From positions 1 to 64,000 of the forward strand of contig NZ_QKRA01000007.1 of NCBI RefSeq assembly GCF_003362755.1: a stretch of 64,000 nucleotides of DNA, given 5' to 3'. Both the position numbers and the translations under genes were made by a program. This DNA is from Marinomonas piezotolerans (GTDB taxonomy: Bacteria > Pseudomonadota > Gammaproteobacteria > Pseudomonadales > Marinomonadaceae). Position 1 is the first letter of the stretch. Every line of letters begins with the position of its first letter. Shown in pieces: positions 48,155 to 57,028 of this stretch. A model generated the notes under the pieces. That model ran no database searches, had not been told where the DNA came from, and was given only the letters and a program-made list of their open reading frames with translations.

Positions 48155-49882
48155 TTATTGCCCTGACGTGCTTGATTGACATAAGTCTTCAAATGCTTGG
48201 TTTTGCGTTAGATAGATATTGCCACTTAAGTGTTGAATTAGGTCGGAGCCATTTAATCGATCCATAACAGGGCCTTTCACTTCAGACAGGTGCATTGTAA
48301 TCCCTGCGGATTGTAGGCGCTCACAGATTCTTTCTAAACTTTCCAATGCGCTCGCGTCAACCATGTTGACTGCTGTGCACATTAGTACCATGTCTTTTAT
48401 GTTCGGTTGGTTTGCGACGATTTTCGTTATCTGATCTTCGAGCATGCGAGCATTGGCGAAGAAGAGGTTTTCGTCAATGCGAACTGTTACTAAAGATGGG
48501 TCAACTTCCACTTCAAAACGTTTTACATTACGAAAATGCTCGGTGCCAGGTAGACGGCCAACCACGGCAATATGAGGGTGACTCGTGTGCCATAAAAATA
48601 ATAGTAGTGAAACACTTACCCCCGCAATGATCCCAGCTTCGACACCCGCAAATAACACTATGAAAAAGGTCGCAATGAGTGCAGAAGCGTCTTGCTTTGA
48701 ATAACGCCAAATCTGTTTGAACCCCTTAATATCGATGAGCTGAATGACGGCTACCATGATGGTGGCAGCTAACACGGCTTTAGGTAAAAAGAAAAAAGCA
48801 TCTGTTAAAAACGTAAGGGTAATCAAAATCAGAAGAGCCGTGAATACGCCAGTCATGGGTGTTTTAGCACCCGCATCGAAGCTAACCACTGATCGAGAGA
48901 AGCCACCGGTAACGGGAAAGCCACCACTTATCGCTGAGCTAATATTGGCAGCGCCTAACCCTACAAGTTCTTGGTTTGGGTCAATGCTCTGACGTCTTTT
49001 GGCAGCAAACGATTGAGCCACAGACACCGACTCCACAAAGCCAACGATACTGATCAAAGCTGCAGCAGGTAATAACTCAGTAGCGAGTTGCATATCCCAT
49101 GAGGGAAGAGCAAGAGGGGGTAACCCGCTCGGTACATTGCCAACGACATTAACTCCTAAGCCATCCAATCCGAATATTGCTACGACTGATGTCGTAATGA
49201 TGACCACAAGTACAGGGCCTGCTTTCGCGGCAAGTTGTGCCTTTGTATCAGACATGCCTGCCAAGGTTAACAAGCGTTTTAAGTGAGCTCGTAGTAGGTA
49301 AAGTCCGATGATGGCGCTCAACCCTATAAGCACAGTGGTGACATTAATTGTTCCCAACTCTGCGTACAGTCCCGTCAGCATTTCGATTAGGTTATGCCCT
49401 GATGCGTTTACACCTAGAATATGTTTAATTTGGCTTAATGCAATCAATATGGCAGACGCACTAATGAATCCTGAAATGACTGGATGGCTTAGAAGATTTG
49501 CTAAGAACCCAAGTTTTAAGATACCTAACATAAGCAGAAACAACCCAGAAAGTGTTGCCAGCATAATGACAATAGTGGTGTATTCACCTGTGCCAGGCTG
49601 GGCAAACTCGAGAGCAATGGTACCTGTCATCATCGATACGACCGCTACCGGACCAACCGCGAGCGTTCGGCTAGAGCCAAAAATGGCATAGGCAACCAAG
49701 GGTAATATGCTTGCATATAAACCCACCTCAGGAGGCAGCCCCGCAAGCATTGCATAGGCAAGACTTTGCGGTATCAACATAATGGTCACTATAACGCTGG
49801 CCATCATGTCCGTTTGGGCATCAGCTCTTGAGTAGCCTCTAAGCCAACTCATTGCTGGGATATAGCGACCTAACTGTTCCAT
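48155..49882 (-). CDS. SulP-family anion transporter with STAS domain
   Basis: A 575-residue SLC26/SulP transporter: about 12-14 transmembrane segments (residues about 20-430), with the SulP signature SLAYAMLAGLPPEVGLYASI near the N-terminus and GFSRSVVSFDAGAKTPMTGV later, then a cytoplasmic STAS domain (about 450-560, RIDENLFFANARMLEDQITK). Members carry sulfate, bicarbonate or other anions. It follows the persulfide-dioxygenase-like gene by eight bases, with AGAGGT before the ATG, so the two form an operon; sulfate or a sulfur oxyanion is the likely substrate. Confidence 0.92.
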   Translation of the reverse strand: MEQLGRYIPAMSWLRGYSRADAQTDMMASVIVTIMLIPQSLAYAMLAGLPPEVGLYASILPLVAYAIFGSSRTLAVGPVAVVSMMTGTIALEFAQPGTGEYTTIVIMLATLSGLFLLMLGILKLGFLANLLSHPVISGFISASAILIALSQIKHILGVNASGHNLIEMLTGLYAELGTINVTTVLIGLSAIIGLYLLRAHLKRLLTLAGMSDTKAQLAAKAGPVLVVIITTSVVAIFGLDGLGVNVVGNVPSGLPPLALPSWDMQLATELLPAAALISIVGFVESVSVAQSFAAKRRQSIDPNQELVGLGAANISSAISGGFPVTGGFSRSVVSFDAGAKTPMTGVFTALLILITLTFLTDAFFFLPKAVLAATIMVAVIQLIDIKGFKQIWRYSKQDASALIATFFIVLFAGVEAGIIAGVSVSLLLFLWHTSHPHIAVVGRLPGTEHFRNVKRFEVEVDPSLVTVRIDENLFFANARMLEDQITKIVANQPNIKDMVLMCTAVNMVDASALESLERICERLQSAGITMHLSEVKGPVMDRLNGSDLIQHLSGNIYLTQNQAFEDLCQSSTSGQ

Positions 49883-49890
49883 GACAACCT

Positions 49891-50763
49891 CTAACCTAAA
49901 TTGATCGGTGTTTTGATATAACGAACGCCATTACTTTCCTCGGGAGGAAGGTGTCCAGCTCGCATATTAATTTGCACCGACGGCCAGATTAGCCGAGGCA
50001 TCGCAAGGGTTGCATCTTTTGCATTACGCATCGAGCAAAACTCGGATTGTGTAACACCCTTATGGATATGAACATTGGAATTTTTCTGTTCGGCAACAGT
50101 GGTGATCCATTGGTATTCTTCTCTGCCTGGAGCTTTGTAGTCGTGGCACATATACAGGCGAGTATCGTCTGGTAACGCAAAGATTTTTTGAATTGATTGA
50201 TAAAGTGTTGCTGCATCGCCTCCCGGAAAATCACAACGAGCGGTACCAAAATCGGGCATAAATAAGGTATCTCCAACAAACGCTGCATCGCCAATAACAT
50301 AGGTTAGACAAGCTGGAGTATGTCCCGGCGTATGGAGAACTTCGATGGTTTGTTCGCCAAGCGTTAAAGTTTCGCCTTCTTGGATCAACAGGTCGAATTG
50401 GGAGCCATCACGTGCGAACTCTGGTTCCGCATTGAGTAGCTTTCCAAATGTCGTTTGTACCGTTTTGATGTGATGCCCGATAACGATCTGGCCGCCTAAG
50501 GCACTACGTAAATAGGGGGCAGCGGATAAATGGTCCGCATGAACATGTGTTTCCAATATCCATTTAGTAACAAGTGATTGAGATTTAATGTAATCGATAA
50601 TCTTATCAGCAGATTGCGTACTGGTCTGACCAGAAGCATGATCGTAGTCCAATACCGAATCAATGATTGCGCAATGTTGGCTTGATGGATCAATGACAAC
50701 ATACGAAACGGTAAATGTTGCTTCGTCGAAGAAGGCTTTAATGGTGGCTTGAGGAGCAGTCAT
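49891..50763 (-). CDS. Metallo-beta-lactamase-fold hydrolase, persulfide-dioxygenase-like
   Basis: A 290-residue metallo-beta-lactamase-fold protein. The metal motif is ETHVHADHLSAAPYL (HxHxDH), followed by LHTPGHTPACLTYVIGD, FVGDTLFMPDFGTARCDFPG and YMCHDYKAPGREEYQW. The last wording, with the DFGTARCDFPGG block, is that of ETHE1/Blh persulfide dioxygenases rather than glyoxalase II. That enzyme oxidises glutathione persulfide to sulfite. Its operon partner, a SulP transporter, could remove the sulfite or sulfate made; this is inference. Confidence 0.88.
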   Translation of the reverse strand: MTAPQATIKAFFDEATFTVSYVVIDPSSQHCAIIDSVLDYDHASGQTSTQSADKIIDYIKSQSLVTKWILETHVHADHLSAAPYLRSALGGQIVIGHHIKTVQTTFGKLLNAEPEFARDGSQFDLLIQEGETLTLGEQTIEVLHTPGHTPACLTYVIGDAAFVGDTLFMPDFGTARCDFPGGDAATLYQSIQKIFALPDDTRLYMCHDYKAPGREEYQWITTVAEQKNSNVHIHKGVTQSEFCSMRNAKDATLAMPRLIWPSVQINMRAGHLPPEESNGVRYIKTPINLG

Positions 50764-50902
50764 TCTGAAAACCTCTTTTGGTTATAAGTTTATATCTATA
50801 TGGTATATCCGTTTTTTTAAATTAGCAACATCTAATGTTGCGGCGACTGAATTCAGGTTTTCTCATATTGTCCACATAGACTTAACACGCACAGGATGAA
50901 AT

Positions 50903-50930
50903 TTGTTAATCTGTATTACTGTCTTATACA
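50903..50930 (+). promoter_or_regulatory. Probable uvrB promoter
   Basis: TTGTTA (50903-50908), a 16-base spacer and TATACA (50925-50930), twenty bases before the GTG start. I looked for a LexA box (CTGT-N8-ACAG) and found no complete one; CTGT occurs alone twice in this region. Confidence 0.5.
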
Positions 50931-50949
50931 TTAAGAGTAGGTCAATATC

Positions 50950-52986
50950 GTGTCGCAAGAGTTTGAAGTTGTTTCTCAATACGAGCCGGCGGGTGATCAG
51001 CCAAAGGCAATTGAAAAGCTTATCCAAGGTGTGGACGCAGGGTTGGCCCATCAAACCCTGCTGGGTGTGACAGGGTCAGGTAAAACCTTTACCGTAGCGA
51101 ATGTGATTGCAGGTGTTAAAAGACCGACCATTATCATGGCTCATAACAAAACGCTCGCGGCACAACTCTATGGCGAATTCAAAGAATTCTTCCCTAATAA
51201 TGCGGTCGAGTACTTTGTATCGTATTACGATTACTATCAGCCAGAAGCGTATGTCGCAGCCTCAGATACTTATATCGAGAAAGACGCATCGGTAAATGAT
51301 CACATAGAGCAAATGCGATTGTCCGCGACAAAGGCACTGTTAGAGCGTGACGATGTCATTATTGTTGCAACGGTATCGGCGATCTATGGGTTGGGGGATC
51401 CTCAATCCTATCTAAAAATGATGTTACATCTGGACCGCGGAGAGCGCATTGATCAGAGAGCCGTGCTACGCCGTCTGGCTGAACTGCAATATACCCGTAA
51501 TGATATGGTGCTTGAGCGCGGTAATTACCGAGTCCGTGGCGACATCATTGATGTTTTTCCTGCTGATTCGGAAGACGAAGCCATTCGAATCGAACTCTTC
51601 GATGACGAAGTCGATAATTTATCTGTTATCGATCCATTGACCAATCGAACTGTTCGTAAAGTTCCCCGAATCACAATTTATCCAAAAACGCATTACGTGA
51701 CACCACGTGAAACTATTGTCGACGCGATTGAACGTATTAAAAAAGAGTTGGATCAGCGATTGCAGCAGCTCAGGTCGATGGACAAATTGGTAGAACTGCA
51801 GCGATTGGAACAACGCACTAATTACGATCTTGAAATGATGCAGGAGCTTGGCTACTGCTCAGGTATAGAAAACTACTCACGATATTTATCAGGGCGTCCG
51901 GAAGGTTCGCCACCGCCGACACTCTTTGATTACCTGCCAGACAATGCATTGCTAGTGATTGACGAGTCACACGTCACCGTGCCGCAGATCGGTGCAATGT
52001 ATAAAGGTGACCGATCTCGCAAAGAAAACCTTGTTGAATACGGTTTCCGTTTACCTTCCGCGTTGGATAATCGCCCAATGCGATTTGAAGAATGGGAACA
52101 AATAAAGCCGCAGACCATATTTGTGTCAGCGACCCCCGGTAAATACGAAGAGCAACACCAAGATTGGGTGGTTGAGCAGATCGTACGACCAACTGGCTTA
52201 ATTGACCCTGAGCTCGAAGTCCGTCCAGTAGGAACACAAGTCGATGATCTGTTGTCTGAAATTAATCTGCGCCTACCAAAAGGTGAGCGCGTATTAGTTA
52301 CGACCCTGACGAAACGCATGGCAGAGGATCTAACGGATTACCTTCATGAACATGGCATTCGGGTGCGTTACTTACATTCGGATATCGATACAGTGGAGCG
52401 TGTGGAGATTATTCGAGACCTACGCTTAGGTGAATTTGATGTGTTGGTAGGGATTAACCTCTTGAGAGAGGGGTTGGATATTCCTGAAGTTAGCTTAGTG
52501 GCAATTTTGGATGCAGACAAAGAAGGCTTCTTGCGCTCTGATCGCTCATTGATTCAAACAATTGGGCGTGCCGCTCGAAACGTTAGTGGTAAAGCGATTC
52601 TCTACGCGGATCGTATCACTGGCTCTATGCAGAGAGCGATGGATGAAACGCTTCGTCGTCGTGAAAAACAAGAAGCACATAACGAAGCTCATGGTATTAC
52701 ACCTCGTGGTATCACTAAATCCGTCGAGGACATCATGGAAGGAGCTTATAATCCTGGGGCTGGTGGACGAAACAAATCTAAGCAGAACAAGAAAGTGGCT
52801 GAAAAAGTTCAGAACTACGAAATCGAAAATATGGACGATGTGGCCGAAGTCCGTAAAACCATCGTGGAGATGCAAAAAGAAATGATGATTGCATCGGAAA
52901 ACTTGCAGTTTGAACTGGCAGCTGGATATCGCGATCAGATTCGTATTTTGCAGCGTAAATTGAAAGATGTCGGTGAGTCGGTATAG
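50950..52986 (+). CDS. uvrB: UvrB, excinuclease ABC subunit B
   Basis: A 678-residue helicase-like damage-recognition subunit of nucleotide excision repair. Motifs: Walker [18 protein letters not shown], the beta-hairpin region [26 protein letters not shown] in place of a DEAD box, the helicase motif TIGRAARN, and a C-terminal UVR domain ([20 protein letters not shown]). The start is GTG at 50950, giving [21 protein letters not shown] small unknown gene follows after nine bases. Confidence 0.97.
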   Translation: MSQEFEVVSQYEPAGDQPKAIEKLIQGVDAGLAHQTLLGVTGSGKTFTVANVIAGVKRPTIIMAHNKTLAAQLYGEFKEFFPNNAVEYFVSYYDYYQPEAYVAASDTYIEKDASVNDHIEQMRLSATKALLERDDVIIVATVSAIYGLGDPQSYLKMMLHLDRGERIDQRAVLRRLAELQYTRNDMVLERGNYRVRGDIIDVFPADSEDEAIRIELFDDEVDNLSVIDPLTNRTVRKVPRITIYPKTHYVTPRETIVDAIERIKKELDQRLQQLRSMDKLVELQRLEQRTNYDLEMMQELGYCSGIENYSRYLSGRPEGSPPPTLFDYLPDNALLVIDESHVTVPQIGAMYKGDRSRKENLVEYGFRLPSALDNRPMRFEEWEQIKPQTIFVSATPGKYEEQHQDWVVEQIVRPTGLIDPELEVRPVGTQVDDLLSEINLRLPKGERVLVTTLTKRMAEDLTDYLHEHGIRVRYLHSDIDTVERVEIIRDLRLGEFDVLVGINLLREGLDIPEVSLVAILDADKEGFLRSDRSLIQTIGRAARNVSGKAILYADRITGSMQRAMDETLRRREKQEAHNEAHGITPRGITKSVEDIMEGAYNPGAGGRNKSKQNKKVAEKVQNYEIENMDDVAEVRKTIVEMQKEMMIASENLQFELAAGYRDQIRILQRKLKDVGESV

Positions 52987-52995
52987 GAGGTCAAT

Positions 52996-53184
52996 ATGGC
53001 TTTAACATTACATACAAGAAATATTATCCGTGTTATCGACAATGGTGTGATTGTTAACTGCGTTATATTGAAAATGTGCTTAAACCATGTGGTCGTCAAG
53101 TTTCGCGATAAACAATACAAAGTCCCATACGGTCTGATTGACGAAGTCATAGGGCATGAGCTACTCGTCCCTGTAAATGAGTAA
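52996..53184 (+). CDS. Small unknown protein after uvrB
   Basis: A 62-residue protein that I do not recognise. It begins MALTLHTRNIIRVIDNGVIV and ends VIGHELLVPVNE; the composition is mixed, mostly beta-prone with two cysteines and no signal peptide or membrane segment. It has a strong ribosome binding site (TAGGAGG at 52985-52991 ahead of the ATG) and starts nine bases after the uvrB stop, so it is very likely translated in the uvrB transcript. No homologue comes to mind. Confidence 0.7.
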   Translation: MALTLHTRNIIRVIDNGVIVNCVILKMCLNHVVVKFRDKQYKVPYGLIDEVIGHELLVPVNE

Positions 53185-53227
53185 AATAGTGATAGAAAAC
53201 AGTCGGTTAAAAAAGTGATATTAATGC

Positions 53228-53255
53228 TTGATCTGATCACTTCACTGCGTATAAT
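53228..53255 (+). promoter_or_regulatory. Promoter of tRNA-Val
   Basis: TTGATC (53228-53233), a 16-base spacer and a perfect TATAAT (53250-53255), 15 bases before the tRNA. Confidence 0.8.
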
Positions 53256-53269
53256 AGCCATCACTTTTT

Positions 53270-53346
<77 letters not shown>

Positions 53347-53376
53347 AAATTTATACTTACTGTTCAGTAAGTTACG

Positions 53377-53406
53377 AAAGCCGAACCCAGTGTTCGGCTT
53401 TTTCGT
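53377..53406 (+). terminator. Intrinsic terminator after tRNA-Val
   Basis: AAAGCCGAAC pairs with GTTCGGCTTT around a short loop, followed by T residues. Confidence 0.88.
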
Positions 53407-53743
53407 TTTATACTTTTCAGAACCACTTTCTGACACTGATATTTTGATAAGCATTTAGGTTTGTTGTTCCTCATTGTTTAACGCTTGGTATTACTCCAGA
53501 CTTGGTTAAGCTGTTGTCCGATACTAGATACACCTAATGCTACTTTGAGTAGTCGTTCCACCTATTTTTCTGTGTCCGATATCTATTTGACTAGCCGCTA
53601 TAGATCGGTTGCCGACTTATTAGATGATGTAGCCTCTGTAACCCACACCGAAAAATCTAAACGGCTACTATACAAATTTTGTTAAGAGCGCTGTAATAGT
53701 CACCCGTATCGCAACTATTCAAACAACCAAGGCTGTAGTTACT
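53407..53743. other. Intergenic region before the PcaQ-like gene
   Basis: About 337 bp with no credible gene: the longest open frame (53485-53685) has no ribosome binding site and no family resemblance. The regulator's own operator may be here but could not be recognised. Confidence 0.45.
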
Positions 53744-54685
53744 ATGATGGAAAATCAAATCAAGTATCGTCACTTAGAGTGTTTTTTAGAGGTGACTCGG
53801 CAGGGGAGTGTTGTTCGGGCTGCGGATGCATTGCATTTGACTCAACCCGCTGTGTCGAAGCGGTTGAAGGAGTTGGAAGAAATATTAGGTGTCCGCTTAC
53901 TGGAACGCAGCAAAAAAGGTGTGGAATTAACGAGTTTTGGAAATCTCTTTTTGGAGCATGCCAGTGCGAGTGTGGCTTCGCTGAGAGAAGGTGCGGAGCG
54001 TGTTGCTCAAGCAAAACTGAAGGGGTTTCAGCAGTTGAGTGTTGGTGTGTTACCTACAGTGGCGACAAGTATTCTCCCCGAAGCTGTTAAGCGCTTTCGT
54101 ATCGATTACGCTGATGTCCGTTTGCACCTATTGTCGGGCCCTAATTCTTTATTAATGAGTCAATTGCGTGTTGGGGAACTTGATCTCGTTGTTGGGCGCT
54201 TAGGTTTGCCAGAGACTATGTCTGGATTGTCGTTTCAACATCTATATTCTGAGCAAGTTGCCTTTGTAGTTCAGCCTAACCATCCTCTGCTGAAGGCTGC
54301 AAACTTTCAGTTGAGCGATATTGCCAAGTATACGGTTTTATATCCGCCGAAAGAGTCTATTACGGCACCATCTGTGGACGATTTTTTTCTAGCAGAAGGA
54401 GTGGGTGTTATTAAAGATCGTATTGATACGGTGTCGGATTCGTTTGGTAAAGAGTTCATTCGAAATAATGATGCAATTTGGATTATTTCCCGAGGTGTCG
54501 TCGCGCGTGAAATAGCGGATGGTGAATTTGCTGAGCTGCCTGTTAATACGAAAGAAACCCTGAGCGCGGTAGGGCTAACAATGCGTTCAGACTCGACACC
54601 GTCTCGCGCACTACAGCAGTTTGTGAAAGCGGTCAGAGAGACCGCTGAAAACCTTGAAAGCTACTATAATCCGCGCCACGATTAA
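53744..54685 (+). CDS. PcaQ-like LysR-family regulator
   Basis: A 313-residue LysR-type regulator. The helix-turn-helix (about 8-65) reads YRHLECFLEVTRQGSVVRAA, then LHLTQPAVSKRLKELEEILG; the RxADxLHLTQPAVSKxLKELE pattern is that of the PcaQ/GbpR group. The effector domain covers about 95-300 (VGVLPTVATSILPEAVKRFR). PcaQ activates protocatechuate breakdown genes with beta-carboxy-cis,cis-muconate. No pca genes are nearby; the convergent neighbour is a dehydroquinase, whose product leads to protocatechuate in quinate use. The start may be either of two adjacent ATGs. Confidence 0.85.
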   Translation: MMENQIKYRHLECFLEVTRQGSVVRAADALHLTQPAVSKRLKELEEILGVRLLERSKKGVELTSFGNLFLEHASASVASLREGAERVAQAKLKGFQQLSVGVLPTVATSILPEAVKRFRIDYADVRLHLLSGPNSLLMSQLRVGELDLVVGRLGLPETMSGLSFQHLYSEQVAFVVQPNHPLLKAANFQLSDIAKYTVLYPPKESITAPSVDDFFLAEGVGVIKDRIDTVSDSFGKEFIRNNDAIWIISRGVVAREIADGEFAELPVNTKETLSAVGLTMRSDSTPSRALQQFVKAVRETAENLESYYNPRHD

Positions 54686-54687
54686 TG

Positions 54688-55137
54688 CTATGCCGTTTTG
54701 TGGATTAGGCCTTGGAGGCCTAACAGGTACCCAAACGTCCCCATGCCCACGACAATGCCCGCTGCACAGGGTGAAATGTAGGAATGATGACGAAAGGATT
54801 CGCGAGCATGGACATTACTAATATGAACCTCAATGACGGGCACTTGAGCTCCAACAATTGCATCATGCAATGCTACGGATGTGTGTGTGTAAGCGCCTGG
54901 GTTGAACACTACACCTAGCATTTTTCCTTCTTTTATCAACTGCCCCGCTTCATGAATGGCATCGATTAGCTCCCCTTCGTGATTGGATTGGCGAAAGTCG
55001 ATTGATAACCCGTGCTTCGCGGCTTCTTCGTTACAGGCTTGCTCGACGTCTGCAAGCGTTTCGCTGCCATAGGTTTCTGGTTCACGTTGTCCCAGTAGGT
55101 TTAGGTTAGGGCCATTTAGCACCATAATCGTGCTCAT
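54688..55137 (-). CDS. aroQ: Type II 3-dehydroquinate dehydratase
   Basis: A 149-residue type II dehydroquinase. The active-site loop is [18 protein letters not shown], with the catalytic Tyr and Arg; [17 protein letters not shown] and [20 protein letters not shown] complete the site. It interconverts dehydroquinate and dehydroshikimate, in the shikimate pathway or quinate catabolism. AAGGAG lies before the ATG. Its stop is two bases from that of the convergent PcaQ-like gene, with no terminator between. Confidence 0.95.
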   Translation of the reverse strand: MSTIMVLNGPNLNLLGQREPETYGSETLADVEQACNEEAAKHGLSIDFRQSNHEGELIDAIHEAGQLIKEGKMLGVVFNPGAYTHTSVALHDAIVGAQVPVIEVHISNVHARESFRHHSYISPCAAGIVVGMGTFGYLLGLQGLIHKTA

Positions 55138-55345
55138 GTGTGTCTCCTTGCTTGTAGAGGTATATAGTAGTTGAGGGTGGAGAATGAGTTGATGTCATTG
55201 TGTAGCCATACTAAGGTAAAACTCCGCCAATGATAAATTCCTTTTTATTAAGCTGTTAGAAGAAGTTTGCTTTCGTTTTCTCTAAGGTGATGAGCCGTTT
55301 TAGGGTAGGCGATGGCTGGTCAGTCATATTTATGACATATTGGAT

Positions 55346-55354
55346 TGCTATAGT
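55346..55354 (+). promoter_or_regulatory. Possible extended -10 promoter of the kinase/ligase operon
   Basis: TGCTATAGT matches an extended -10 element (TGnTATAAT) with one mismatch, 34 bases before the first start codon. No good -35 is seen. Confidence 0.3.
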
Positions 55355-55387
55355 TCTTACTTTTGAATCAATACTGGGGATTCTGCT

Positions 55388-57028
55388 GTGCCCGCTCCGT
55401 CAAAGGTCGTTCAAGAGAGCATGCATTTCTTACTTGATGAGTTAGGAAAGCATTGTTATTTCATGGGCCTGTTTTTTAAAACACATTCGAACGATGAATT
55501 AGCTCTCCTCAGATCGCGTCAAGGCTATGTCAAAATCCTTCGCGAAAAAGTGGAACTAGAATGCGCTCGTGTCTTGCAGCGCCGAAAGCCAGGTACTTCT
55601 TTTTATAATCAAGTCGTCGCTCATAAAACTTTGATTATTGCGTTGTCCGATCTTTCCAGCATGTCTATGGCTTGTTTTGATGAGATAGAAGCTGATCAAC
55701 CGTTTATTCATCCAGCGCAAAAGCTTTGTATCAAGTTAGTGAGGCGTTTTGGTCAGTCGATCAATCTCGTAACCATTGGGGTTGACGGCGCGCCGCGTCG
55801 CGCGGGGCTGAAGCTTGCTCGGCGTACAGAAAAATTATTAGCATTGTATGAGCAAATCCAGCAGGAAACGCTAAGTCAAAGGGATCGACTGGATGACCGT
55901 GAGTTGCGAACAGTATTGCACTGTAACTTCGGATTGAAGCGTCTGGTTACACAGCTTTCGGTGCTAGGTGAGGCGCTTATCAAAGCAGATGTCGGCCAAG
56001 TCGCAACGCTTAAAAATTATCGTCATTTAAAAGATGCCGCTGCTTCTCTTAATTATAATTTAGACGACGTTACTGTTAAGCGGTTGGCACTCACTCGTTC
56101 AGGTAGCGCCATTGCATCCATTGCCTACGAAGGAAATGATAACTCAGTTGATGTTTTAGCGGTCTATAAAGAAGGGGACTACACAAAGATCAAAGAAGAG
56201 GTCGAAGGTGTGGCTCAATGGCAAAAGGTCGCGCCCGATGTCGCACCTGAAGTGTTAGCTCATTCTAGCCGTCAAGGAGAGACTTCGTCGCTGCTTATTG
56301 AGCACTTACCGGGTAAAACCTTTGAAAAGTTGGCACTGGCTGGTGATCAATCAGGTACTGAAAAGATCCTAAAAGCACTATTCAAAACGTTGAACAGAAT
56401 ATGGAGCGATACGTTAACGGCAGAAAGTTGTAATGCGCATTTTATGGCGCAGCTACAAAAGCGTATTGGAGATAGTCGTTCCGTACATCCCAAGCTTTTT
56501 GCACCAACGCAAACGATATGTGATGTCGTAACGCTCGGCTTTAATGAGTTGATTGAGCGAGTGCAAGCAAAGGAATCCCGTTGGACGGCGCCTTTTTCAG
56601 TGCTCGTCCACGGTGACTTCAATGTCGATAACTTGATCTTTAATGAAGCGGAGAAACGCCTCTATTTCATCGATTTACACCGTTCTAGCTACTTCGATTA
56701 TGTTCAGGATATTTCAGTGTTGATGATCTCGCTTTACCGTCTTCAAGCGCCAGATAAGAAAACACGTAAACTGATGATGGTCTGTATCGAAAAAATAGCG
56801 CGTTATGCGCGAAAGTTTGCGCAAAAACATAATGATGAGTTGTTTGAGCTGAGGCTGGCTGCAGGGTTAGCGCGGTCTTTTGCCACCTCAACACGGTTTA
56901 TATATGACGCAAAGTTAGCGTCTAAAATGTACTTTAGGTCGCGTTATCTGCTGGAAACGTTGGCAAATATGGCGCCGGAACAAGAGGCGCACTATCAGTT
57001 GTCATTGGAGGAGTTGTTTGGTGAGTAA
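55388..57028 (+). CDS. Helical domain fused to APH-type kinase
   Basis: A 546-residue protein. The N-terminal half (about 1-220) is predicted all-alpha and has the look of a PhoU-like bundle, which I state with low confidence. Residues about 230-540 are an aminoglycoside-phosphotransferase-type kinase: the catalytic loop is VHGDFNVDNLIF (H408-G-D-x4-N) and the metal-binding Asp is in FIDLHRS (about 428). Such kinases act on small hydroxyl substrates or proteins. The start is GTG with GGGGA before it. It heads six genes that overlap or nearly touch, and its stop overlaps the ATP-grasp gene by eight bases. Confidence 0.8.
   Translation: MPAPSKVVQESMHFLLDELGKHCYFMGLFFKTHSNDELALLRSRQGYVKILREKVELECARVLQRRKPGTSFYNQVVAHKTLIIALSDLSSMSMACFDEIEADQPFIHPAQKLCIKLVRRFGQSINLVTIGVDGAPRRAGLKLARRTEKLLALYEQIQQETLSQRDRLDDRELRTVLHCNFGLKRLVTQLSVLGEALIKADVGQVATLKNYRHLKDAAASLNYNLDDVTVKRLALTRSGSAIASIAYEGNDNSVDVLAVYKEGDYTKIKEEVEGVAQWQKVAPDVAPEVLAHSSRQGETSSLLIEHLPGKTFEKLALAGDQSGTEKILKALFKTLNRIWSDTLTAESCNAHFMAQLQKRIGDSRSVHPKLFAPTQTICDVVTLGFNELIERVQAKESRWTAPFSVLVHGDFNVDNLIFNEAEKRLYFIDLHRSSYFDYVQDISVLMISLYRLQAPDKKTRKLMMVCIEKIARYARKFAQKHNDELFELRLAAGLARSFATSTRFIYDAKLASKMYFRSRYLLETLANMAPEQEAHYQLSLEELFGE

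Noticed and set aside
50880-50945. Possible LexA box upstream of uvrB
   Set aside because: CTGT occurs twice but without ACAG at the required distance, so I do not call SOS control.
53485-53685. Open frame of 66 codons before the PcaQ-like gene
   Set aside because: There is no ribosome binding site, the composition is unlike a protein, and nothing is recognisable.
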